DNA of 64,000 nt from Gnetum montanum (lineage: Eukaryota; Streptophyta; Gnetopsida; Gnetales; Gnetaceae). Location of the stretch: NCBI GenBank assembly GCA_015680685.1, contig MNCI01004607.1:77787-141786 (forward strand). The letters are read 5' to 3'. The notes beneath the pieces were generated by a model. It did no database searches. It was not told where the DNA came from and saw nothing but the letters and a program-made list of their open reading frames with translations. A program made the position numbers and the translations under genes. Shown piece by piece: positions 34,346 to 45,569 of the stretch. Every line of letters begins with the position of its first letter. Position 1 is the stretch's first letter.

Positions 34346-35095
34346 GATGTTTTAAAAGCTATGGACATAGTGGGCACTTAAATTAGAGAACGTAGACATC
34401 ATTATGGATGGCCACAGTGGCTATAAAATTAGTCTAGAGTGGTGGCTTTTTGGGGAGGATCAAGGGGAGGAATGAGGTCCCAAACAGGCTCTGGCTATTA
34501 ACCTGAAGGGGCAACTTCCTCTCCACTAAGCAACAGTTTCCTCTTTTCTTTTCTTTTCTTTATAGGCTTATAGTTGATCTTAGAGGAGGATCCAAGGTAG
34601 GAGCCAGTGGCTCAAAATTAGATCTTTGCGAGTCTTCTCGATGACAGCAAGAGCTTATCTCGATGGTGCAGATGTGTGTGGACAATCTTCCTATCTGCAG
34701 CAGTGCACAAAAGGTGGCAGACGGTAGAAGGATTTAAGAACTGCAGTTGCTACCTTGTGTGGACTACAGTGGGTAGTCTCTTTCTCTCTCTTTCCCTCTC
34801 TTATGGTGACCATGGTCTTCCTGCCCAGCAGTGGATACCATCAGCAGTCACGGACTAACAGCATCAGTGGGATCAAGGAAAATTCAATTCTTTTAATTAT
34901 CTATTGTATTGAAGAAAGTTATTTAATTTAAATTCTAGATTTCTTTCTAGTTTATTATTTGCAAAAGGCCACATAGCCCTCTCCAGTTGAGACTATTCTT
35001 GGGTTCCCGTATCCATATGGGAGGCGCCCTAGGCAGTAGTCTCCTAAAATGAGTTTTCTTTCCTGGTGTTGATGTGACCAAAATTTATGCATCAA
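34346..35095. other. LTR-like or repeat-derived sequence splitting the LRR debris
   Basis: More GC-balanced than its surroundings, with a CTTTTCTTTTC tract (about 34,540) and a CTCTTTCTCTCTC tract (34,778). It ends in a perfect 10-bp hairpin GGTGTTGATG ... CATCAACACC at about 35,057-35,094. TGTTGATG and CATCAACA are common plant LTR termini, so this may be the edge of an LTR, but no partner LTR or PBS was found. Confidence 0.35.
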
Positions 35096-35499
35096 CACCC
35101 ACCAATATCTACAGGCACAATCCCACTCAATCAGTTTCATGCAACATCATATATGAATATAACATTTCTTAATCTAGCAATCTCCGATGGTATACTTCCT
35201 AAGAACATACTTCCCAAGAGATGTATTTCTGACAGAAATAATGATTCAAGAAGATAGCATTTTCCAACTTAGCAGGAATTCTGAGAGATGACAAATTCCA
35301 CTGATATAATTATTGCTAAGCATGAGAGACTCCAATTTTGGCTAGAAGTTACTGACATTCAAAGCAAGACTCGCAAGTGCTCTCTGCAATGATTGTAAGT
35401 GGTGAATTCCAAACTTTAAGTGGAGTTGGTTAGTTCTAGGAGACTTTAAGTTTCCATGGCCACACTCAACTACACTACCCTCATCCACCTCATCATTGT

Positions 35500-37379
35500 A
35501 TGCATGGAATCCATCATATATTCCTAGATTGTGAGACAGTACATTTCATACTGCAAAGTTCAAGGAGGAAATTGAAGTTTAGGAAATGAATTTTCTAAGA
35601 ATTACTGCAACAAAGGATACAACAGATTACTTTTGGAATGCAATCAATATATATTTTTAAAACATCATCCTCAAAAACTGACAGCATCAACACCGTCAAC
35701 TCTTCCCATGAATCAAATAAAACAATACTTGTTTGGTTTGGTGATGAGCTCCTTCCATGTGAAATTGATAAGTTGGTAAGGAACTTTAATAGAAAAACCT
35801 TTTACTGATGACCATTGCTATCATTCAGCAAGAGATCAAACCTCACTTGTCTATGGTTGTTTAATCTTTTCAAGGTAGAGAGTTATTCCTAGCAATGGAT
35901 CTTATTGATACAATTGCATCGGTGGAATTGTCAGATAACACTATTATGGATAATGGACTTATAGTTTTGACATCAATATTTATACAACAGGACTGCAAGA
36001 TGTTAAAATATATCATGATTCCAATATCAACAACGATGGTCACTTGCTTGAATTAGAGGAGGTGGTGGATATTGAGAGGGCTGTCAATCTTATTCGTAGT
36101 AGATGGTTGGCTGCATGCACTCAAAATGGTGTTGGATTACATAGAGCTACTATTTTAGAGATCTTTTTATTCTTGTATTTTATTACCTGCAATTCTGTTC
36201 GAACCAGGAACAAAGGCTTTTTAATTTATATTAAACAATTGCTGGTTCTTATAAAAAAATGGAGAAGAAGACCTATTGAAGATTACTTGTAAGAATGGTT
36301 AGGTAATTATAACATCAGTTCAGTTACTTTGTTTAAATCTTGTGATTTCTTTTCTTCTCATTTTGTCTTAGTTGCTTAGCTAATGGTTTAGATAGTACTA
36401 TGCTTGGCATTTAATTTTTTGGATTTTCTAATTACTCTTATAGCTTTATTTTCTTGCAATTATAAACTTCTATTAATTAGTCATGTAGGAGCTTATATTT
36501 TCCTTTGAAAAGTATCTTGTGCAATTTAATAGTTATTTCTTTTTGAAATTTATTGTTTGAGTCTAAAGGGCTAGAAAACCTTTGATATTTTGAGCTAACT
36601 TGAAATAGCTTTAATTTTAAAGTTTTCCTTCATGTTAAATCTTGAAATTATTAAATATTTTATGATAACACTAGTATTTGGAATTCTCGACAACTATTAA
36701 CTAACCATATAACAACTTGTGTTTTGTCTTGTACAAATCATTTTGCTAGTTTAATAGGAGTGTCTTTTACGAAATTGTTTGTTGAGCTCAAAGGGTTTGG
36801 ACAATTTGTAACACTTTGGGTTGAATTGGAATAACTTTATTTTGAAGTGTTTCCTCATGTTCATTTTATCTCACTTAAATGTTTGAGATCTCACACAAAT
36901 CTTCTTTCTTTCTTCTTTTCTTTCAAAATCCATTGAATCTCACTCTATTTCTAATTTTCTTGAAAATCTTTTTCTCTGGGGAAAATTAGGAGTAGATTTC
37001 TGCAAATTTGTGCTTAAGCATTTTAGTAAAATTTTATTTGTTTCAAGCAATGTACTATAGGGACTCTGTAGACTAAATGACTTGACAAAATAGGAATCTT
37101 TAATGACTTATAGTATTCGACAAAGTTAACTAAATTTCTATTATAATAGCCAGTTACAATTTCATACACAAACCCAATCATTTCAACATTTATAACAACA
37201 AACACACATTTATGCTTAGTTTTCTCTATTACTACTGAGTTTATTTGAAGGTATCTGGGCCTTGGTATTTCTAGAGACCAGCAAAAACCTAAATTCAAGT
37301 TTGAAGAAGCACCTTCATTTCCAATGATCCTAGTCACAAGCATGAAGTAAATGTTGGCAATCCCAACCGGTCACCAACA
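35500..37379. other. Unassigned part of the insert
   Basis: No known domain recognised. Short frames with normal amino-acid composition occur on the plus strand at 36,044-36,292 (LEEVVDIERAVNLIRSRW) and on the minus strand at 37,023-37,343 (FCWSLEIPRPRYLQINSVV). These look like gene exons but could not be matched to a family. An old 224-bp tandem duplication lies at 36,470-36,870. Confidence 0.4.
36470..36870. repeat. Diverged tandem duplication, period about 224 bp
   Basis: The text from CTATTAATTAGTCAT (36,470) to TTTTCCTTCATGTT aligns with the text from CTATTAACTAACCAT (36,694) to TGTTTCCTCATGTTC. Shared blocks include TTTAATAG, GAAATT(T/G)(A/T)TTGTTTGAG and AACTTTATTTTGAAG-like text. Similarity is visible but low, so the duplication is old. 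Confidence 0.7.
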
Positions 37380-37383
37380 GATC

Positions 37384-39912
37384 TTTGACAATGGTTGTTC
37401 AAACCACATGACTCCTCACCAAGAATTTTTTATTGAGTATAAGCCTAATGGCATCTTGTACACAATAAAAGTTGATGATGGTGAGTAGATCCACATTGAA
37501 GGAATTGGAAAATTCCTTATTACTCTTAAAGATGGAAGTCAAGTGTAGGCTCATGATATTTTCTATGTTCCAAAATTGACTAATTCTTTGCTTTCAATTA
37601 AATAGATGGTTAAAAAAAGAAATAAAGTTATTTTCAAAGATGACATTTGTACAATTTCAAACTTAAGAAGGATCATAACCAAGCTTTCAAGACTAAAAAA
37701 CCATACCTATTGTCTTGGAGCCACTTTTGTACAAAATACTTCAAAATGACCATCAAACAAGCTTGGTCAAAATATGTTTTGCTTAAGAATTAAGATAATT
37801 AGGTCAGATCATGGTGGTGAATTTGTTTCAAATGAATTCAATGATTATTGTGCTGAATGTGGCATAAAGAAACAAACTACATGTGAATATTCACCTCAAA
37901 GTAATGGCATAGTAGAAAGGAAGAATGGTGTTTTATAGGAGATGGCAAGATGTTTGTTTAATAGGTTGATCATTTCATCAAATGGAGAGCAGAATTCTTA
38001 TCAGTTACTTTATGATAAGCCTCCAAATTTATCTCATTAAAAGGCATTTGGTTATATTTGTTATGTAAAGATTCTAAATTAGTTGATAGATAAGGTGTAT
38101 GATAGAGGTAAAAGATGTTTGTGTTTTGCTTATGATTCAAAAACATGTAGATATAAATGTTTTGATCCCATTGATAGAAAGTAGTATTGCTTAAGAAATA
38201 TTTTATTTGATGAATCAAAGGTAGGTTTTGATGAGTTTCATAAGCTTGATCAAGATAAGAAGCAAGAGTATAGCTCAAGAATGTTTGGAAAAGGAGCATC
38301 CACCTTCTCAAATGTTGGACAGAGAATTTAATAGAATAATGACAAGAAGTCAAGCCATGTCGCATATGTTGCTCTTGCACATGATCCCTCAAATATCAAG
38401 GAGGCTCTCAAATCTCAATTTTGGATTAAAGCCATGAAAAAGAAAATGAGTTCTATTGAGTGAAATGAAACTTGGACATTGGTAGACAAGCCAAAAGGGA
38501 AGAAATTCATTGACATCAAATGGGTCTTCAAAATCCAATACAATGAAGTTGGAAAAATTATTACATACAACACTAGACTTGTAGCAAGGGGTTTTCTTCA
38601 AAAGAAGCATGTTAATTATGATGAAATTTTTGCTCCTATAGTTAGATTTGACACTATTAATCTTATGGTATCCCTTGCTCCTCATAAGGTATGAAGCTCT
38701 ATCAAATGGATGTTAATTCTAAATTTCTTAATGGAAAATTAGAAGATGATATTTATATTTATGAACTTGAAGGTTTTGAGGTTCAAGGACAAGAAAACAA
38801 AGTGTGCAAGTTGAATAAAGCTTTGTATGGCCTAAAGCAAGCTCTATGAGCTTGGTTTCATAAAATTAAAGAATTTTTTCTCAAGAATGATTATAGGAGT
38901 TGTATGTTTGAGCCTACCTTATACTTTAAACATTAAGGTTCTAATTTCATCATTATTTCACTCTATGTTGATGACTTGCTTTTTATGGCTACATCTAAAA
39001 AATTAAATGAGCAATTCAAGCATGATATGAAAGGTAAGTTTGAGATGAAGGACATGGGAGTCCTTAAATATTTTTCAAAAATCCAAATTGATTAGGAAGA
39101 ATATTGTTTAAAGATGCATCAAACAAAGTATGCATAGACCATCATTAAAAAGTATGAGCTAGAGGAAGCCAAAATTGCTACAACTCCACTTCTTCAAAAT
39201 ATAAAGCTTTCAAGGAAAGATGATACTCCATTGGTTGATCCTTCCTTATACAGAGGTATGATTAGTTCATTAAGAATTTTATGTCATATTAGGCCTACTT
39301 TGAAATATGTAACTTCATTTTTATCAAGGTTTATGCAAGAATGAAGGCAATCACATCTTAATGCCTTGAAGCATCTTTTGAGGTATGTTAAAAGAACAAT
39401 TAATTTTGGCATTAAGTTCATTAATGGAGATGGAAATTTTTATGGTTTCTCTAATGCTAATTAGGAAGGAGATGGAGATGATATTAAGTCAACTTTTGGT
39501 TGCTTTATTTTTCATGGTTCTAATCCTATTTATTAAAAGACAAAAAAATATAGTGTGAGCCTCTTATCATGTGAGACAAAATTTATTGCTATGGCTTAGT
39601 GTCTCCAGCATAATTTATGATTAAAAAATTTATTTTCTCAGTTGGCTTTTGAAGTTGATGTTCTAATTTCCATGTTGGTAGATAATACTACAACAATTTA
39701 GTTATCTAAGGAGCACATAATTCACAATAAGAGCAAGCACATTGCCATCAAATATCATTTTATCAGGCATGAAGTGAATAAAGGCATAATCAAGCCCACA
39801 AATGTTCAAAGCAGTGATCAATTAACTAATTTACTAACTAAACCATTATAGGCTTATCGAATTTACTATCTTTTAAACATGATTGGAACATGCAAAGTAG
39901 ATGATGAGTAGA
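37384..39912 (+). pseudogene. Pol of copia V: protease, integrase, RT, RNase H
   Basis: Protease: FDNGCSNHMT (DSG changed to DNG), YKPNGILYTIKVDDG, FYVPKLTNSLLSI. The integrase N-terminal half is shortened; the core has IRSDHGGEFVSNEFNDYC (37,800) and SPQSNGIVERKN with the catalytic Asp and Glu, then KAFGYICYVKI and KRCLCFAYDS. RT: KKFIDIKWVFKIQYN, TRLVARGFLQKKHVNYDEIF, MDVNSKFLNGKLEDDIYIYE, NKALYGLKQAL and SLYVDDLLFMA (YVDD intact, about 38,965). RNase H: TFGCFIFHGS, LSCETKFIAMA and HIAIKYHFIRHEV. End: LTNLLTKPL. Stops are scattered, mainly TAG/TAA in place of Gln or Trp codons, so the copy is dead although RT is otherwise well kept. A purine run AAAGCAAGGAA (39,962-39,972) before the 3' LTR is the likely PPT. 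Confidence 0.93.
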
Positions 39913-39972
39913 AAACTTGTCAAGTTTCTAATTTAACTATTCTCAAACCAATATCAACACTAAAGCAAGGAA

Positions 39973-40466
39973 TGTTGAGTATTGTGTTGTGTAGAAATTG
40001 TTTTCTCCTAATTTAAATTTTTTTAAAAAAAAACTATTTGGATTAGTAACTTTTTAAATTATTAAAATTTTTTATCATGTAATGTTTTTGAAAAAAAAAA
40101 CAAATTTTTTCTAGTAGTTAGTGGTCATTTATGATGAGTTTAACTCTCGATTGAGTCTATTTTTTTTTCTATAAAAGCAATTAGAAGAGCTACCTTATTG
40201 TGCAAGAAAAAGGCCTCATGTAATTTTTTTTTCTAAAATAATGAAATAAGTTATTAGTTCTCATATTTCTCAAGTTTTATTCTAGTTTTAATTTTTCACA
40301 GTAAATTTTCCAATGAGTTGATTTTTACATGTCAGTTTTTTAATTTCTTAGTTATTTCACAATACACTTCACACAACATCACAAGATTTCACAATATCAT
40401 AATTATTTCTCAATTTTAACGATAAAGCCTTCATTCTTCCTCATCATATCCACTACACTCATTCCA
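39973..40466 (+). repeat. 3' LTR of copia V
   Basis: Starts TGTTGAGTATTGTGTTG after the purine run, ends CATTCCA. Collinear with the 5' LTR. Confidence 0.93.
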
Positions 40467-42540
40467 AAAGCAACTACAATGCTTGTTAAAAAATTATTTT
40501 TCCTAAAATCACAAATAGGAACATATACCTTTCCATTCTTGAATAATAGTTCATCTTCAATATAATAATTCCTCCACTGGTCTATTCTACTTAATAATGG
40601 CTCTTTGAGCCTCCTGCAAACCTATCCAAAACTAACATTATGCTTATACAAATTAACAAAATCACCCATATCTTCAACATGAAGTACACTAAAATTAACC
40701 AAATTCATCCTAGACAATGTATCAATCACCACATTGGCCTTCCCACTATTTTGCTTCAACACAAAATAGAACTCTTATAACTAGGCAATCCACTTCATGT
40801 GCTTTTCACTCAACTTCTTTTAAGATTTTAGAAATTGTAGTGTTTTGTGGTCCATCATCAAAGTGAACTCCTTGGGCAACAAGTAATGCCTCTAATGCTT
40901 GATTGCTTGAAGAATAGCTTACAACTCCTTCTCATAGAAGCTATAGTTTTCCCTTGACTTATTTAACTTTTCTAAAAAGAAAGTAATAGGTCTACCTTCT
41001 TGTGAAAGCACCCCACCAATGGTATGATCATTTGTAATAATTTCCACCTAAAAAAGCTTGTAAAATTATAAAATTAAAGAACCAATTCATTCGTAATCTT
41101 TGCTTTCAACAAGATGGCTCCTTTGGATTTCATTATCCCACCTTAAATCTTTATTCTTATTCAACAATGCAAATATAGACCAAGAGATACCACTCAAATT
41201 TTTTATGAACCTTCTATAAAACCTTGCTAAACCAAGGAATGATCTTACCTTCCCAACCTTCTTAGAAGTTGGTAAATCTCTAATTACCCTCGATAACCTC
41301 TATTTGAATTTGGATTTTGGAAACCACATGTTCTAAATATGTGATTGCCCTCTTAAAAAAATGGTTTTTCTTCATATTGATCACCAACTATGCCTCTTCC
41401 AACTTACAACACATCATCCTCAAGTGAGACAAGTGTTCTTCCTCACTAGAGCTATATACTAATATATCGTCAAAAAAGACAATAAAACACTTACTAATCA
41501 AGTTCTTCAATACATCATGTGTCAACCTCATGAATGTAGCAAGTGCATTCGTGAGCCCAAATGGCATCATCAACTACTCAAACAATCTATCTAATGTCTT
41601 GAATGTCTTCTATTCATCATGAGGCTTGATTCTAATTTCATGGTAACCACTCTTCAAATCAATTTTTCTAAAAATTTTAGCATTAGTAAGGATATCAAGG
41701 ATATCATCCATCCTTGGAATAAGAAACTTGTACTTTACTATCATCCTATTCATTTCCCTAGAATCATTGCACATCCTCCATTCATCACTATTCTTCCTTG
41801 GCACTAGTACTATTAGTACTAGACAAGGCGAAATGGATTTCCTTATGAAACCATTTGCAAGTAACTCCTTTACATGCCTTTGAAATTTTGCTCGATGATT
41901 TGGTGCCATCCAGTAAGCCCTCTTATTTGGAATAGTAGCACTAGGAATAAAATCAATTTAATGTTGTACATTTCTCATTTTTGGCAATACATCCAATTCT
42001 CCCTTAAACACCTTGGAAAATTTCTACTTCAAACCTAGCACATCTATAGGAAGTTCAACATGTACATCATCATGGTTAGTAGTAACCGCTGTTACAACAA
42101 CAAAACCAAAGTCCATTTCATCATGTTCCTTAATATATTTCATCTCTTCTATAAGGATTAAGAAAGCATCAAGTGAGCTTTTGTTTAGTTGTCATGGAAA
42201 TCAACTCATGGATTCCATCAAATCTAGCTACACTTTAAACATTTCTTACTCTATCAAACTAAGCGCCATTGTCAAAACCCCAAGGTCTACCAAGAATTAT
42301 ATCAACATAATCTATTAGAAGAACATCACATTTCACAATATCATGAAAACCTCCAATTTTAAATTTCAAAGTACATTGGTTTCTCACCTCTTGGAAAAAA
42401 TCTCTAGACAACCAACGCAATTTATAGTGTCTATGATGAAGGTTAGTTACTAAACCTAATCTAGCAACTACTCTAGAAGAAATAACATCTTCTTGGGCTC
42501 TTCCATCATTCAAAACATGAATCCATTCCCTACTAAGAAA
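40467..42540 (-). pseudogene. Gypsy IV copy 2 pol: protease, RT, RNase H
   Basis: Reverse-strand reading. Protease region (42,513-42,259): DVISSRVVARLGL, HYKLRWLSRDF, VKCDVLLIDYVDIILGRPW. RT (41,909-41,388): KELLANGFIRKSISPC, VPRKNSDEWRMCNDSREMN, IDLKSGYHEIRIKPHDE, MMPFGLTNALATFMRL and CFIVFFDDILVYSS (FFDD for YxDD, catalytic Asp pair kept). RNase H follows (41,060-40,850), then the DNVVIDTLSRM-type block (about 40,740) and VYVPICDFRKN (about 40,520), where the copia V 3' LTR cuts it. The stretch 40,480-40,930 repeats 31,500-31,970 of copy 1 with many substitutions. Confidence 0.9.
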
Positions 42541-43890
42541 ACATCTAGCCCTAATTCAAAATATAACATCTTTCTAGTATGATGGTCTCCTCTATTCACA
42601 TTCCCCATGAATGCACAAGAATTTAATTCAAAAAATTTCTCAATTTTTAAAGCATTAGTATTATCTCTCTAAAGATCTTATCTTTATGTCTCCTCCACCT
42701 TTATGATTTGCCCATTTTTACCTTGGTTACCTTTTGCAGTGGACATTTTCATTATTTCTGTCTCAATTCTCCACACTTGAAGCACTGAATCTTGGATGAG
42801 TTGTTGCCTTGACCCTTACCTCCATTTCCTTGGTCCTTCTTTGCTTTACCCTCCTCATGCCCCTTTCTATCTTCTTATCTTAGCGGCATCCTTATCTTTA
42901 GATTTGAACTTAGATTCCTTCTCCTTCCCCTTGGAAGTTTGTTTACTTCTATTTCCAAATCCACTTAATTTTTTTTAGTTTTGAGTGCCAAATCATAAGC
43001 CTCATCAAGGGTTTGTGGCTCATAAAAAGACACCTCCTACTAAGACGTCATTTTGAGACCTCCTAAAAAGATTGAAGCTTGTTCATACTTCTTCCAATTT
43101 ACCTTAGCTTGATGGAATAATCGTAAAATTTAATGTAGAATTCTCTAACATCCTTGTCATCTTGCCTTATAAATTTCAACTTCATAATGGTCTCTTGCCT
43201 CTAACAAGACCATTTAAATTTTATTTTTAATATATTTCACCAAATTTCAATCTCTAATGGGTTTACTATTTTATCTTTCATAACCTTGGTACTCCTTTTG
43301 CTGCTAATTAGAAGTCATATCTCCTACTCTAGATTCAACAATAAGTACCCTGAAGTTATTTGATACCTCTTCCAACTCAAAGTACCTTCAACCAACTTGA
43401 AAAAGAATTGGTTTCATCTATACCATTACCATTAAAAGTCGTGAATTCAACATATAGAATTCTTGCAACATTTATGAATGCTCTTGCAAGACTTGCCTCA
43501 TCCTCCTCATTAAGCTTACCTAGAAAAGAAGTAGTTACCACCATTAGAGTTCTTCAAATTCTCAACTAAGGAATAGCATTTTCTTCCATTAAAATCCTTG
43601 GCTAATGGATTTCTACACTTTCATACCTAGATTGTCTTTCCTCATCATCCATTCCATCTCCACCTGGTTTTGAAACTTCTTCATCTAAACATGCATGCTC
43701 ATCACCTCTACATGTTTGGATATGGCTAGGACTAGTATTTTTGACTACCTTAGGGATAATTTCATCCAACCAAGTAACCATCATTTGGAAGGCAAACTTC
43801 ATACTCTCCATGTCTCTATTTAGGGCTTGAACCTATTTCTTCTTAGGCACCATTTGAAATTGACAAAATCCTCTACCAATTCTAAGAAAC
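42541..43890 (-). pseudogene. Gypsy IV copy 2 gag
   Basis: Reverse-strand reading, full of stops. It starts MVPKKK (about 43,855) after the PBS, then ALNRDMESMKFAFQMMVTWL, an acidic/Gly-rich linker (VSKPGGDGMDDEERQSRYES), MVVTTSFLGKLNEEDEASL-like text, and a C-terminal Lys-rich part (KGKEKESKFKSKDKDAAK). The Cys-containing tail (about 42,770) probably held a zinc knuckle. Assignment as gag rests on position between PBS and protease and on composition. Confidence 0.65.
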
Positions 43891-43900
43891 AATCAACACA

Positions 43901-43914
43901 AAGCCCTGATACCA
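43901..43914 (-). promoter_or_regulatory. Primer-binding site of gypsy IV copy 2
   Basis: The reverse strand reads TGGTATCAGGGCTT, close to the initiator tRNA-Met site TGGTATCAGAGC. It lies five bases from the LTR start at 43,919. Confidence 0.85.
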
Positions 43915-43918
43915 ATTA

Positions 43919-44920
43919 TGCTTAAGCAATTTTACTCCAATATTAAAATCACCTTCAAACACTAAATTTAGATAGTATAGAACAAGATAATTAAATTACT
44001 AGAAAATAAGAAAACTAGCTATCTTCCATTATTGAAAGAAGATTACAATTAGGTTCCCAAAATTGACAAAACTTTGAAACCTCTCAAAAACACTCAAATC
44101 ATGTTGCAAAGCATAAGGCTCTACAAACACAAAATGGTTTTCCTCAAAGAAAGGCACAACTAATGGAGAGTTTCTCCCACAACCCGAAACTAAGATCTCA
44201 ACTCACAAGCAATACTAGAATACACAAGCTAACACACAACACAATTTACCTTGGAGCCACAATCTCTATGAACTTACTCAATGTGCTCTCTCACTCTCTT
44301 GTCCAAGTTCAATATAAGAACTTACATGACATCTCCTCTCTGTATCTCCATGTGTGTCATAAGCATTACACAAGCTCAACTTGGAGTTCTCATGCTATTT
44401 TTATCTTTTTTCACCTTCTCTCAACTATTTTCCAACTTGGAATAATTAATTCTAGAAGTTTTCCTATCCATACAAGTTTTCTCTAGCCTCCTTGGCTTGT
44501 CTCTAATCAAAATCCAACTTTTAGGAGAGACATCTTCTAAGAGTGGAATACATATCCTTCGTGATAAGTACATCTTCTCCTAGTAGAGATGTCTTTCCTG
44601 AGATGTCTTCTTTGTGAAAAAGACACCTCATCCTAGTAGAGATGTCTTTCCAATGATGTCTCCTATGTTTGGGAGACATCTCCTTTAAGACATCTTCACT
44701 TCTAGGGAGATGTCTCTTGTCAATGAGAGACATCTCTTACAAAGACTTCATTTTCAGTAGAGACATCTCTTGCATATTCTAGACATCTCTTGTAAATTTT
44801 TAACTCTCAAATAAGACATCTCCTTGACCTCCAAGATGTTTCTATAGATCTCAAAACCTACAAATCATACACGTAGGGAAGAATAAGGGGATTGGAAGAG
44901 GTGTCCCTACACCAAAGTAC
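43919..44920 (-). repeat. 5' LTR of gypsy IV copy 2
   Basis: Begins (forward strand) TGCTTAAGCAATT next to the PBS. From about 44,250 to about 44,910 it aligns with 29,605-30,240. The outer end is uncertain; matching stops near GTGTCCCTACACC (44,912). Confidence 0.82.
44522..44845 (-). promoter_or_regulatory. U3 motif array of gypsy IV copy 2
   Basis: About fourteen GAGACATCTC / GAGATGTCTC-type palindromes in 320 bp, in both orientations, some perfect (GAGACATCTC at about 44,727 and 44,761). Units are irregularly spaced rather than in strict tandem. Confidence 0.6.
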
Positions 44921-45049
44921 ATAGTACTTGAATAAAGATTTCATTCAATTATTCCACACAAACTATGAGAGATTATTGATAAATTCTAACTTCTATGGAA
45001 TGAAATTTCATGCATTCTACAACTATAGAATCAAAAACTATGCATTAAA

Positions 45050-45518
45050 TGTGGTAGATGGAAAATAATTATAGACTTTACTAGCCATGGATACATCGTA
45101 TCTACAATGTCATATGTAACCATATGACATCATAACTATGACATCATAGCACATACAAAAATTACTATGGAATATGATGACTAGATGTTCCATAAAAGAA
45201 TTAGATAAATCTTATCCATAAATCTATATTAAATAAGATGAGATCCTATTCATGTAATTCCTGTCTAATCCCACATTTAGTTCATTCCCTATTAAGAATA
45301 TTCTTAAATAAAATGATAATGATCATCCCCATGATTTCCTCGATTCATGCTTATCCCTCCAAATCTATTCTTGGGAGATCAAGGCCTATATAATTGTAGC
45401 AACACACATTCATCAGTAAAAGAATTTAAGAGAGTCTCACAAGAGTGTGCTTGTTCTAACTAAGTTCTTTATTTCCTTTTAGCTTAGATAATAGATCTAG
45501 GGCCCTTTAGATTTTTCA
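45050..45518 (+). repeat. 5' LTR of copia VII
   Basis: Right end ATTTTTCA is fixed by the PBS that follows. Left end taken as TGTGGTAGATGG, uncertain without a partner LTR. It contains three palindromes (ATGTCAT at 45,107, TGACATCA at 45,125-45,132 and 45,139-45,146), the last two 14 bp apart, and a TATA-like CCTATATAATTG near 45,385. Confidence 0.65.
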
Positions 45519-45519
45519 A

Positions 45520-45532
45520 TTGGTATTGGAGC
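45520..45532 (+). promoter_or_regulatory. Primer-binding site of copia VII
   Basis: TTGGTATTGGAGC resembles the initiator tRNA-Met site TGGTATCAGAGC, one base after the LTR. Confidence 0.8.
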
Positions 45533-45569
45533 TAGTTAGTTCAAATTCTAAACAATAGATCTCTCCAAC

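Larger units (their letters stand above)
33735..35500 (-). pseudogene. Leucine-rich-repeat receptor gene fragments
   Basis: Reverse-strand reading gives two separated blocks of plant LRR. The upstream block (about 35,480-35,095) has PKLESLMLSNNYISG, then in another frame FLGSIPSEIARLRNVIFIY and LSGIVPVDIGG. The downstream block (33,997-33,740) has ISISLAINSLGNIG, VRQVNLSFDNFSGNIPSSIG and LQNLDLSYNTF with SIPETL. This matches the plant extracellular LRR pattern LxLxxNxFSGxIPxxIGxL. About 1.1 kb of unrelated DNA (34,000-35,090) separates them. No kinase or membrane segment is visible. Most likely a captured or co-inserted fragment of a receptor-like protein or kinase gene; it cannot be functional. 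Confidence 0.75.
33556..37383. other. 3.8-kb insert between gag and protease of copia V
   Basis: The copia frame stops inside TGGATC (33,555-33,559) and resumes GATCTTTGACAATGG (37,380), so the insert of about 3,820 bp is bracketed by GATC on both sides. Before it the text reads TWI and after it FDNGCSNHMT, the two halves of a copia protease start. The insert holds leucine-rich-repeat debris (33,735-35,500), a minisatellite, LTR-like sequence and an unassigned 1.9 kb with a diverged tandem duplication. No terminal inverted repeat or transposase was seen, so the mechanism is unknown. Confidence 0.7.
31974..40466 (+). mobile_element. Copia V: LTR retrotransposon carrying a 3.8-kb insert
   Basis: LTRs of 487 and 494 bp (31,974-32,460 and 39,973-40,466), both starting TGTT(A/G)AGTATTGTGT and ending CTCATTCCA. 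Interior on the plus strand: PBS, gag, insert, protease, integrase, RT, RNase H, PPT. The five bases outside the LTRs differ (GTCAT and AAAGC), so there is no TSD. The two flanks are different copies of gypsy IV that overlap by about 460 bp, which points to recombination rather than a simple insertion. Confidence 0.9.

Noticed and set aside
36044-36292. Intact host gene
   Set aside because: Only 82 codons, no domain recognised, surrounded by non-coding sequence within a retrotransposon insert.
44522-44845. Simple tandem satellite
   Set aside because: Motifs are irregularly spaced and in both orientations, confined to U3, so an array of sites fits better than a satellite.
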